Part shown: one piece after another, positions 16,810 through 24,432 of the stretch | Layout of the letters: every line of letters begins with the position of its first letter | How positions within the stretch are numbered: the stretch's first letter is position 1 | Made by a program: the position numbers and the translations under genes | The notes under the pieces: generated by a model | What the model saw: the letters and a program-made list of their open reading frames with translations, nothing else | Database searches by the model: none | Told to the model about the DNA's origin: nothing | Source: Devosia rhizoryzae | GTDB lineage: Bacteria > Pseudomonadota > Alphaproteobacteria > Rhizobiales > Devosiaceae | DNA: 64,000 nt | Assembly: GCF_016698665.1 (NCBI RefSeq) | Contig: NZ_CP068046.1 | Location: 682,001-746,000 of the forward strand | Direction of reading: 5' to 3'

Positions 16810-17206
16810 CGATGATGACCTCGCCGTCCTCCTTGGTGAACGGCCCGATATCGGGGTTCTCGAGGATATCGAGCACGACTTCGGATGGCCGGCAGAGGCG
16901 GGTGCCCACCGGGGTCTCCACGAACGGACGGTTGAGCAGGATCGGCTGCGCTTCTATGGCTTCGAGCAGGTCCTCGTCGGTCTTGGCCGGGTCACCCAAG
17001 CCCAGTTCCTCGTACGGGGTATCCTTCTTGCGGAGGGCATCACGCAGGCTGATGCCGGCGGCGGAGACCAGTTCCAAGATGCGTTCGCGGCTTGGCGGCG
17101 TCTTGAGGTATTCGATCACCGTCGGTTCGACGCCGCTTTGACGGATCATGGCCAAGGTGTTGCGGGACGTGCCGCAATCGGGGTTGTGGTAGATGGTGAC
17201 GCTCAT
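16784..17206 (-). CDS. arsC: glutaredoxin-dependent arsenate reductase
   Basis: The 140-residue protein of the R773 ArsC/Spx fold has [14 protein letters not shown] with nucleophile Cys11, and later Arg residues in [10 protein letters not shown] and GTRLCRPSE that bind arsenate. It reduces As(V) to As(III) using glutathione and glutaredoxin. Its start overlaps the stop of acr3 by 4 bases (ATGA). A second, unrelated arsenate reductase is in the same operon. Confidence 0.94.
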   Translation of the reverse strand: MSVTIYHNPDCGTSRNTLAMIRQSGVEPTVIEYLKTPPSRERILELVSAAGISLRDALRKKDTPYEELGLGDPAKTDEDLLEAIEAQPILLNRPFVETPVGTRLCRPSEVVLDILENPDIGPFTKEDGEVIIDAEGKRLV

Positions 17207-18264
17207 TCGGCGGCCCTCGTTTCTGTGTTGTGTCGAACGGCTGCGCCGCGCTCGTACCAGCCCTTGCTGCGGTTCACGATCCATACCACCGAGAGCATCA
17301 CCGGCACTTCGACCAGCACGCCAACCACGGTGGCCAACGCGGCCCCGGAGTTGAAGCCGAAGAGGGCAATGGCAGCCGCAACCGCGAGTTCGAAGAAGTT
17401 GGAAGCGCCAATCAGTGCCGAGGGCCCGGCGACGCAGTGCTGCTCCCCGGAGACCCTGTTCAGGAAGTAAGCCAAGCCCGAGTTGAGGTAGACCTGGATC
17501 AGGATGGGCACGGCCAACAGCAGGATAACCGTGGGCTGGGCGATGATCTGCTCGCCCTGGAAGCCGAAGAGCATGACAAGTGTCAGCAGCAGCGCCGCGA
17601 TCGAAATCGGCTGCAGGACGGCCAGCACCCGGTTCATGGCGTCGATGCCGCCATTGGCAAGCAGCCAACGACGATAGAGCTGGGCGGCGATGACGGGCAC
17701 GACGATATAGAGGCCGACCGACAGCAGCAGCGTGTCCCAGGGAACGGTTATCGCCGATAGCCCTAGCAGCAGGCCGACGATTGGGGCAAAGGCGACGACC
17801 ATGATGGCGTCGTTCAGGGCGACTTGAGACAGGGTGAAGTGCGGTTCGCCCCGGACCAGGTTGGACCAGACAAACACCATGGCGGTGCACGGTGCCGCGG
17901 CCAGGATGATCAGGCCGGCGATGTAGCTGTCGATCTGCATCTCCGGTAGCATCGGGCGAAACAGCCAACTGATGAAGAGCCACCCCAGCAGCGCCATCGA
18001 GAAGGGCTTGATCGCCCAGTTGATGAAGACGGTGACGCCGATGCCGCGCCAGTAGGAACCGACCTGCCGCAGGCTCAGGAAGTCGATGCGGACCAGCATG
18101 GGCACGACCATCAGCCAGATGAGCACTGCCATAGGGATGTTGACCTGAGCGTACTCAAAGGATCCCAGACCCTGGAAGACGGCGGGGAAGAAGTGGCCGG
18201 CGGCGATGCCAACGACGATGCAGATGGCGACCCAAATGGTCAGGTAGCGTTCGAAGATGGACAT
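17203..18264 (-). CDS. acr3: ACR3-type arsenite efflux permease
   Basis: The 353-residue protein has about ten membrane segments and the ACR3 signatures MAVLIWLMVVPMLVRIDF in segment 2 and AAPCTAMVFVWS with the essential cysteine in segment 4. It exports As(III), and often Sb(III), using the proton gradient. It lies between arsN2 and arsC with a 7-base gap and a 4-base overlap respectively. Confidence 0.95.
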   Translation of the reverse strand: MSIFERYLTIWVAICIVVGIAAGHFFPAVFQGLGSFEYAQVNIPMAVLIWLMVVPMLVRIDFLSLRQVGSYWRGIGVTVFINWAIKPFSMALLGWLFISWLFRPMLPEMQIDSYIAGLIILAAAPCTAMVFVWSNLVRGEPHFTLSQVALNDAIMVVAFAPIVGLLLGLSAITVPWDTLLLSVGLYIVVPVIAAQLYRRWLLANGGIDAMNRVLAVLQPISIAALLLTLVMLFGFQGEQIIAQPTVILLLAVPILIQVYLNSGLAYFLNRVSGEQHCVAGPSALIGASNFFELAVAAAIALFGFNSGAALATVVGVLVEVPVMLSVVWIVNRSKGWYERGAAVRHNTETRAAE

Positions 18265-18271
18265 GGGAAAC

Positions 18272-18697
18272 CTAGATGGCGCGGAACAGCATTAACGCGG
18301 ATGAGCAGATGGAAGAGGCCTGGCGCGTCCTGAGGATTGCGGAAGGTGCGTCCTCACGGTCGATGACCTCGAAGCCAAGATGCTTGAAGAAGTCGGCTGC
18401 CGTGGTGGTCAGCAGGTACGCTCGCGTGCCGCCGGCATTGGAGATCTCACGAAGCATGCCCTCGGCTACTGTACGCCCGGCGCCAGAGCCCCGGCTTTCC
18501 TGCGGCACGACAACGGATCGAAGAAGTGCGTCCTCGCCGTAGAGCTCGAAGCCGCCGAAACCAAGGAGTCGACCCTCCTGCTCGAAGCGGAAGAACGACC
18601 GATCGGGATCACCAACATCGTCGGTGGGAAGCCTTGCTTCGGTGAGAGCGGCGAGGAACTTCGGATCGTTCCCCGGTATGGGGGTCGAGCTGATCAT
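18272..18697 (-). CDS. arsN2: ArsN2-type GNAT acetyltransferase
   Basis: The 141-residue GNAT protein has the acetyl-CoA loop PQESRGSGAGRTV (about 66-78) and the C-terminal TTTAADFFKHLGFEVIDRE typical of the ArsN2 group in arsenic operons. ArsN1 acetylates organoarsenicals such as phosphinothricin-like arsinothricin. The ArsN2 substrate is less clear. Its start overlaps the stop of the upstream arsC by 4 bases. Confidence 0.88.
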   Translation of the reverse strand: MISSTPIPGNDPKFLAALTEARLPTDDVGDPDRSFFRFEQEGRLLGFGGFELYGEDALLRSVVVPQESRGSGAGRTVAEGMLREISNAGGTRAYLLTTTAADFFKHLGFEVIDREDAPSAILRTRQASSICSSALMLFRAI

Positions 18698-19221
18698 GCG
18701 ACCTTGGACGACTTGGTGGTCGTTCCGTCCAGGGCGCCAATGCCTTCAAGCTTCGAGTTCAGCGCCATGCGGTCGATGCTGGCGAGCGGCAGGTTGATGA
18801 AAGCGCCGATCCGGTTGCGCAGATAGCGCATGGCATCATCGAAGGCGGCACGTTGCTTGAACTCCGGTCCGTCAACCGCGGCGGGGTCTTCGATGCCCCA
18901 GTGGGCGGTCATCGGCTGACCGGGCCAGATTGGGCAGACTTCGCCGGCAGCGTTGTCGCAGACCGTGAAGATGAAATCCATCTTGGGTGCATCCGCAGCG
19001 GCGAACTCATCCCTAGCCTTCGAGCGAAGGCCATGGGTGGGAATGCCGACCTTGGTCAACGTCTCCAGCGTCATTGGATGAACCGACCCCTTGGGCATCG
19101 AGCCCGCGGAGTATGCTTGGAAGCGGCCTTGCCCGACATAGTTGAGGATCGCCTCGCCCAAGATCGAACGGGCGGAATTGCCGGTGCAGAGGAACAGGAC
19201 GTTGTAGACGCGGTCAGGCAT
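18694..19221 (-). CDS. arsC: LMW-phosphatase-type arsenate reductase
   Basis: The 175-residue protein has the phosphatase loop FLCTGNSARSILGE near residues 10-23, the redox cysteines in FTVCDNAAGEVCP and the general acid in WGIEDPAA. This is the thioredoxin-coupled ArsC family, unrelated to the glutaredoxin-type enzyme at 16784. ATG 19221 was chosen because it overlaps the arsR stop by 8 bases. The C-terminus has about 40 extra residues compared with S. aureus ArsC. Confidence 0.93.
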   Translation of the reverse strand: MPDRVYNVLFLCTGNSARSILGEAILNYVGQGRFQAYSAGSMPKGSVHPMTLETLTKVGIPTHGLRSKARDEFAAADAPKMDFIFTVCDNAAGEVCPIWPGQPMTAHWGIEDPAAVDGPEFKQRAAFDDAMRYLRNRIGAFINLPLASIDRMALNSKLEGIGALDGTTTKSSKVA

Positions 19222-19570
19222 GGCTCGACTCCTTCGGTGGGCAACAAGGGGTGAACTCGGCGACGAGCGGCTCGCACAGCTCCGGTCGACCACCGCAGCA
19301 GTCTTGCACCAGAAAGCTCGCAATCTCTCGAACACGATCAACGACGGCACGATAAACGATCGAACGACTGTGACGCTCGGACTCGATCAGGCCGGCACGG
19401 GTTAGTACGCCCAGGTGCGACGACATCGTGTTCTGTGGCACCTCTAGGCGGCGCGCGATTTCCCCTGCCGGTAGACCTTCAGGCTCGTGTTCCATGAGCA
19501 AGCGGAAGGTATCCAGACGGGTCGACTGCGACAGTGCAGCGAAGACTTCGATTGCATGTGTTGATTCCAT
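19214..19570 (-). CDS. arsR: ArsR/SmtB-type arsenic repressor
   Basis: The 118-residue winged-helix repressor has LEVPQNTMSSHLGVLTRAGLIESER as its recognition region. Cysteine groups DCCGGRPELC (about 91-100) and TPCC near the end are likely As(III) ligands, rather than the ELCVCDL loop of plasmid ArsR. It is the first gene of the operon and sits 3 bases from a dyad at 19573-19588, so autoregulation is expected. Confidence 0.93.
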   Translation of the reverse strand: MESTHAIEVFAALSQSTRLDTFRLLMEHEPEGLPAGEIARRLEVPQNTMSSHLGVLTRAGLIESERHSRSIVYRAVVDRVREIASFLVQDCCGGRPELCEPLVAEFTPCCPPKESSHA

Positions 19571-19572
19571 AT

Positions 19573-19605
19573 ATCCAAAATTATGGATTTATCATTCGCT
19601 GTCAA
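19573..19605 (-). promoter_or_regulatory. ars operon promoter with ArsR-type dyad
   Basis: On the minus strand, TTGACA (19605-19600), a 16-base spacer and TAATTT (19583-19578). The -10 lies inside the inverted repeat ATCCA-N6-TGGAT (19573-19588), so a bound repressor would block the polymerase. The dyad is AT-rich compared with its surroundings. Confidence 0.75.
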
Positions 19606-19746
19606 GATGAGGTTTTTGCCGCGTCTTATGCAGGGCGTGGAAGCGGGCCCTGTCCAATCCTCACCTCTTTCGAAGTGTGACCAGTTCTCTGCCCAAGGCT
19701 TCTAGGGCAACTTTCAGGAGCTTCTCACATCGCTCGCCGTGATTGA

Positions 19747-19941
19747 AATGGGGTCGGTTACCTGCTCCTGCTGCTCGACGTGCGGCCCAATGCCGGGACG
19801 ACATTCGGCTACGGATGTTACGCCCTCGTCATCGCCGCGGCGGCGGTGCTTTGCGTGAGCCTGACGGGTTATCTGGTCGGTTTGACCGCGAGGTTGTTTA
19901 CCAACGACCCGGACGAGCAGATCGCCTTCTTTCACCGTTAG
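19747..19941 (+). pseudogene. membrane protein C-terminal fragment
   Basis: A 64-codon frame without a start codon reads as two membrane segments (GYLLLLLDVRPNAG, then YALVIAAAAVLCVSLTGYLVG) and a plausible cytoplasmic tail ending FFHR before TAG. A TGA precedes it directly. This looks like the 3' end of a lost permease-like gene. The family is not recognised. Confidence 0.35.
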
Positions 19942-20062
19942 CAAGAAGGAACTCAACATTGCGGCAGCACTCGTTGTCGCCTCGAGACTGCCGAGCGGGC
20001 TGGCTGTGCCGGCGGTTTTTTTTGCGGTGATACAGACGATCACGTCTCCCGTTGCGGCAAAG

Positions 20063-20275
20063 CTATTGGCTCAGGGTGCCAACCAGGCATTGGTACGGCC
20101 CGGCGAATCCTCGGCTTAGGGTGCCCAGGTAAGTTCCCAGCCCTTCCAAGGCTTGATGCACTTGCCGGAAGTGCTTTGAGGCCTGTCGGATCTGGCCAAA
20201 GCACAGGTGCTGCAGGCCGGCGATACTTGCCGTGACACCACAACCGGGTGCGGGGTTGCCGCCATCATCGGCCAG
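20063..20275 (-). pseudogene. coding-like fragment, unknown
   Basis: A 70-codon minus-strand frame, bounded by a TGA upstream and with no start codon, has a natural-looking composition (GLQHLCFGQIRQASKHFRQV, then ALEGLGTYLGTLS). It ends PYQCLVGTLSQ. No family is recognised. It probably marks the remains of a mobile or plasmid gene. Confidence 0.35.
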
Positions 20276-20556
20276 TCACTGCTGGCAAAAAGTCACTCCC
20301 AATGGCTCGATGATGGCATGTCGACGTCAATATAACACGTCACTGCAGTCACAGGTGTTTGGACTAACTAAACTTTCAGTCGCCGCCAAATTGGTGACAA
20401 AGATGGTGCTCTGAGGATATCCGGACGGCAAAAACGGCAAGTCGACGTCATTTCATGGCGACTCGCCATCTCTTACGGTCGAGTGTTGGTGGCCTGAGGC
20501 TAACAGTTTCGCAATATGGGCAAGGCTAAAGTGCGTTTCAGCCTTGGAGTTCTGCC

Positions 20557-20964
20557 ATGCCCCGTCGACCAGCGTTCGAGCCCGATGTCACCTTGGGAGA
20601 TCTTCTGGTGCTGGCGCGCCTCGGGGCACTGGCCCACGGCGACGAGAGGATCTTCGCGACGGCTGAGCTCAAGCAGCAGACCGGAGCCAGTAACACCCGG
20701 ATCAGAAACGCCATGCTTCGCATCGCCGAAGCGCTCGGTCCGGTTGAGGTCGAAGGCAAGAAGCGCCGGACCCAACGCCCCAACGCCAGGGGGCGGAACA
20801 TCGGCGGTGCAGCCGTTCTTGCGAACCTTTTGATTGAGATCGCCCGTGATGATGCCACTGATCAGGATCGCCTTCATCATGAGATCCGGCAGCTCCTCGA
20901 CCACGTCGATTACCAGTACAAGCACGGCACATTCAGGAAGTCCTCGTCCCCACCGCGATTTTGA
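20557..20964 (+). CDS. LysR-like winged-helix protein, no effector domain
   Basis: The 135-residue protein has a region (about 18-75) resembling a LysR-type DNA-binding domain: LGALAHGDERIFATAELKQQTGASNTRIRN as helix-turn-helix, then ALGPVEVE as the wing start. A helical tail follows and no co-inducer domain is present. It heads a run of five co-oriented genes ending with the DUF2235 hydrolase, so it may regulate them. The resemblance was judged by eye and is moderate. Confidence 0.6.
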   Translation: MPRRPAFEPDVTLGDLLVLARLGALAHGDERIFATAELKQQTGASNTRIRNAMLRIAEALGPVEVEGKKRRTQRPNARGRNIGGAAVLANLLIEIARDDATDQDRLHHEIRQLLDHVDYQYKHGTFRKSSSPPRF

Positions 20965-21060
20965 GGAGGATTCCCGCTGTCCGCCCAGGAGGTCGTTTCG
21001 TCTTGGGGATACAGTTCGTCAGTGTTTGCGTGCAGCGGGGTCGACGCGTAGCCTCGATCC

Positions 21061-21669
21061 ATGAGCCAGAGTCGACATGAGCCGCTGGGACGAAGAATGG
21101 ACCGCGTACTGTTTACAAGGCCGCTGTTCGAAACGCTGCTGTTCGAGAACGATTATGGCCGTGAGGACCGCAGGGTAGTTATCGCCTTAACCTTCAAGGC
21201 GGTCGTGCGGTACCGTTGGAGGCAACTGTCCTCCGCTCTTGGAGAGGCGTGCGACATACTTCTATTCCGCATCGCGGCGAGAGGTCGCGTACCTCGCAGC
21301 GGTATGACTCCGGTCCTGCCAGTCGGCGATCTCCTCTGGCACCAGGTTACCGATTGGGGAGTGGCCCAGCGCGTGCGCCGGACGTTCGGTCGCGTCGGGA
21401 GACGGAGCGACTGCACCACACTGTACTGCGGGTGGCGCAACGAATTGACGCCGGGTGAGCCGCTGCCCGTTTTCGTTCTCCTGGATGGGTCCTCCAGGGT
21501 GAAGGAGGTGGTTTATGCCGATATGGGCGAGGACGATATTGTTGAGGCGTTGACGCTCGGCACCGGCTCCCACCTGCGTCCCTGCGAATCGGATGTCATA
21601 CCGGCGATCGGGGCGCTGGCCCTTCACCTAGAGGTAGAGAATGTAGACGTCGACCGGGATTGGTCGTGA
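21061..21669 (+). CDS. hypothetical protein of the defence-like cluster
   Basis: Unrecognised 202-residue soluble protein. ATG 21097 (MDRVLFTRPL) with GGGACGAAGA upstream is an alternative start giving 190 residues. It is Arg-rich in the middle (VAQRVRRTFGRVGRRSD) and has an acidic C-terminus (HLEVENVDVDRD). No signal peptide or membrane segment is seen. It overlaps the next gene by up to 10 bases, which links it to the HEPN-like protein. Confidence 0.6.
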   Translation: MSQSRHEPLGRRMDRVLFTRPLFETLLFENDYGREDRRVVIALTFKAVVRYRWRQLSSALGEACDILLFRIAARGRVPRSGMTPVLPVGDLLWHQVTDWGVAQRVRRTFGRVGRRSDCTTLYCGWRNELTPGEPLPVFVLLDGSSRVKEVVYADMGEDDIVEALTLGTGSHLRPCESDVIPAIGALALHLEVENVDVDRDWS

Positions 21670-22160
21670 CCGAACAGTTTACCGCCACCACACCCATCGG
21701 TTTCTTGAACAAGGCGGAAGCCTACCGTGCAGGGGCACAGCTTCTTGCTCGAGAACTGAAGGGCGTAGGCGGGTGGTCGGGTGATCCCACGCGCTACCTG
21801 TACTACCACGGCATCGAGCTCTACATGAAGGCTGCGCTGATATCGGCAGGCAAAACCGAGGACCAGCTACGGCGCCTAGGCCACGGCTTCATCAAACTGG
21901 CCTGTGCGTGCAACCTTGTAGGGTTCGGCCTCAACGAGCCCCAAGACCTGAACGTCCTCGAGATGATCGACACCGACAGCAACTACATCAAGGCTCGGTA
22001 TCATCAGGTCGGCCCCTTTCGGGTGCCCACCGTGCAGGCCCTTGATGGGACGGCGCACGAGATCGCCTTCCTTGCGGTTGCGATGGTGCGCAGGTCTGGT
22101 CAACCGGTGCATGCGCCGAGGCCCGCCTTGCCCATGGAATACCGATTCCAGGCAAGCTGA
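21660..22160 (+). CDS. HEPN-like helical protein
   Basis: The 166-residue protein (TTG at 21660, or GTG at 21666) contains YLYYHGIELYMKAALISAGKT followed by LRRLGHGFIKL. This is the pattern of HEPN-type helical domains, where a GIELxxKA helix precedes a GH motif. The catalytic RNase signature R-x4-6-H is not clearly present; the nearest is R-x3-H. It may therefore be a non-catalytic partner or substrate-binding member. It is overlapped by the upstream gene and lies 188 bases before the OLD-family gene. Confidence 0.6.
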   Translation: MVVTEQFTATTPIGFLNKAEAYRAGAQLLARELKGVGGWSGDPTRYLYYHGIELYMKAALISAGKTEDQLRRLGHGFIKLACACNLVGFGLNEPQDLNVLEMIDTDSNYIKARYHQVGPFRVPTVQALDGTAHEIAFLAVAMVRRSGQPVHAPRPALPMEYRFQAS

Positions 22161-22348
22161 AGCCACCTCCGTATCGTCATGTACCGACCCAGGATATCGA
22201 GACCTGGAGGTTTAAGGTAGCAACGGCGGTTGTGGATTGGGGCTCCCTGCGATTGCGTGGATAGCTGTGTGTGCTTAAGTCTGATGTATTCGGCTGGATC
22301 GATGAAGATGAAGCCGTTCCGAGCTGTCTGCTTTGGAGGACGACTACT

Positions 22349-24316
22349 ATGCTTCTGGTCGGTGCCCATGTGACCAACTTTCGGTCCGTCGACGATAGCG
22401 AAGAGTTCGACTTGGCTCCGGTGACGTGCCTGGTCGGCAAGAATGAGGCGGGGAAGAGCGCTGTCCTCTTGGCTTTGGCCGCCTTGAACCCCCATGCATC
22501 CACCCCGGCGCGCCTGGACAAGGAGCGCGATTACCCCCGCCGTCTCCTCACACAGTATGCAGAACGCCACACCGACGAGGACGCGGTCGCTATTTCGACC
22601 ACATGGCAGTTGAGCGCTGGGGAACTCGCCCGTGTCGCAGCTCAAGTCGGCAAGGGGGTGGTCACCGACGAGAAGGTCCGCATCTTCCGGCGTTACGGAT
22701 CCAAGCAGCCCGAAGTCGAAGCCGATATCGACTACAGCACCGCAATCAAATGGCTGTACGGCAGCTTTCAGCTCGACGAAGCCGAAGTCTCGGTCATCGG
22801 CCCGGTGGGCACCACCTCGCAGCTCATCGAGAAGTTGAATGCATTGACGTCGCTGTCGGAACGCCAGCAGCTTCTGAAAGCGCATCTGGCCAAGCACGGT
22901 TCCGTCAAGACGCAGGTCGACAACCTGATCAGGAGCATGTTGCCGAAGTTCATGTACTTCTCCTCATATGACCGGATGGACGGGGCGATCCAGCTGGAAC
23001 AGACCCGGAAGTTGATCGCCAACGAGACCATCGACCAGGAGCAGCACAAGGGAAAAAAGCTCTTCGCCGAGTTCTTGAGTTATGCCGGCGTGTCGATCGA
23101 GGACATCACCAACGAGACCACCTACGAGACCTTCAACGCCCGTCTCCAGGCCGCTTCCAACAATATCACCGACCAGATCCTGGAGTACTGGACGCAGAAT
23201 CCGGATCTCAGCGTCAACGTGCGCGTGGAGCAGGCCCGGTCCGGCGACCCCGAACCGCTCAATGCCGGCACCATCGCGTGGGCCCGCATAAACAACGCGC
23301 TGCATCGCGTCGATACGCCGTTCTCGGAGCGCAGTGCCGGCTTCGTCTGGTTCTTCTCTTTCCTGGTCAAGTTCGCGCAGGTCAAGGACGAGGATACGCC
23401 TGTCGTCCTTCTTCTCGACGAACCCGGCCTGACCCTACACGGCAAGGCGCAAGCGGACCTGCTTCGCTTCTTCGACGAGAAGCTGGCGCCGCACCACCAG
23501 ATCGTCTTCTCCACCCACTCGCCCTTCATGGTCCCCGCTGACGATCTTGCGTCGGTGCGCATCGTCGAGGACCAGATCGAGATGAAGGGTCCGCGGCGCT
23601 TACCCTTGGGAACGAAGGTCCGCAGCGACGTGCTGTCCCGCGATCCGGACACCATCTTCCCACTCCAGGGAGCTCTAGGGTATGAGATCTCCCAGTCGCT
23701 CTTCGTCGGTAAGCACACGCTGCTGGTGGAGGGGCCCGGGGACATTCTCTATATCCAAGCGCTTTCGGACGCGCTGAAGCGACGGGGTCGCGTCGGTCTC
23801 GACCAGAAGTGGACCATGTGCCCGGCTGGCGGTATCGACAAGATCCGCCCGTTCATCTCGTTGTTCTCGGGCAACGAGCTGCAGGTCGCGGTGCTCTCGG
23901 ACGAGGCGAACGGCGACAAGCGCAAGATCGATGACATGAAGCGCTCCGCCGTGCTTAGGGCCGGACATCTCTATACCATGGCCGATTTTCTCGAACGTCC
24001 TGAAGCCGATATCGAAGATATGTTCGAGCCGGAGGTCTTCGCCTCGATCCTGAACGGTGCCTACGGCCTGGAAGATGCTAATAAGATCACCAAGGACCGC
24101 CTCGCTTCCACGACCCCGCCGACCGCGCGCCTCGTGAAGCAGGCTGATGCGCTGTTCGCGTTGATGCCGGCGACGGTGGCGGAGTTCGACCACTACACCC
24201 CGGCATCCTGGTTGATCCGCAACCCGAAGCTTCTCGACGGCAAGGGGCAGCCCGTGACGGCCACCCTAGATCGCGCCCAGAAGGTCTTCGACGTCTACAA
24301 CAACCTGCTGACCTAG
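22349..24316 (+). CDS. OLD-family AAA ATPase with TOPRIM nuclease domain
   Basis: The 655-residue protein has an N-terminal SMC-like ATPase with Walker A GKNEAGKS at residues 30-37, a Walker B VVLLLDEPGLTLHG and a downstream His in FSTHSPFM. The C-terminal TOPRIM domain has LLVEGPGDILYI with the catalytic Glu and VLSDEANGD as the acidic motif. This is the OLD (overcoming lysogenization defect) architecture shared with the anti-phage nuclease GajA. ATG 22349 was chosen because GGAGG lies 9 bases upstream and the ATPase strand begins there. No UvrD-like GajB gene follows. Confidence 0.88.
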   Translation: MLLVGAHVTNFRSVDDSEEFDLAPVTCLVGKNEAGKSAVLLALAALNPHASTPARLDKERDYPRRLLTQYAERHTDEDAVAISTTWQLSAGELARVAAQVGKGVVTDEKVRIFRRYGSKQPEVEADIDYSTAIKWLYGSFQLDEAEVSVIGPVGTTSQLIEKLNALTSLSERQQLLKAHLAKHGSVKTQVDNLIRSMLPKFMYFSSYDRMDGAIQLEQTRKLIANETIDQEQHKGKKLFAEFLSYAGVSIEDITNETTYETFNARLQAASNNITDQILEYWTQNPDLSVNVRVEQARSGDPEPLNAGTIAWARINNALHRVDTPFSERSAGFVWFFSFLVKFAQVKDEDTPVVLLLDEPGLTLHGKAQADLLRFFDEKLAPHHQIVFSTHSPFMVPADDLASVRIVEDQIEMKGPRRLPLGTKVRSDVLSRDPDTIFPLQGALGYEISQSLFVGKHTLLVEGPGDILYIQALSDALKRRGRVGLDQKWTMCPAGGIDKIRPFISLFSGNELQVAVLSDEANGDKRKIDDMKRSAVLRAGHLYTMADFLERPEADIEDMFEPEVFASILNGAYGLEDANKITKDRLASTTPPTARLVKQADALFALMPATVAEFDHYTPASWLIRNPKLLDGKGQPVTATLDRAQKVFDVYNNLLT

Positions 24317-24432
24317 ACTGGTGAACTATCTCGGCTGAGGCTTAGGGGACGAGATCATCAGGATGGCCGACAGGGCGGGACGTAAACAGTGCGGTGAGCG
24401 GTACTTAGAGAATTTACAGGGAGGAACTGAAC

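Larger units (their letters stand above)
19606..20556. other. gene-poor decayed stretch
   Basis: About 950 bases without an intact gene. It contains two coding-like fragments (listed separately), a 10-base direct repeat GTCGACGTCA (20320-20329 and 20441-20450) and a perfect inverted repeat ATGGCGA-C-TCGCCAT (20455-20469) near the start of the next cluster. I see no insertion-sequence ends, integrase or RNA gene. Confidence 0.6.

Noticed and set aside
19714..20043. 109-codon minus-strand frame in the gene-poor stretch
   Set aside because: Polar, Arg/Gln-rich translation without motif; the plus-strand fragment there looks more protein-like.
20320..20469. Transposon ends or res site
   Set aside because: The GTCGACGTCA direct repeat and the 7-bp inverted repeat are too short, and no transposase or resolvase gene is present.
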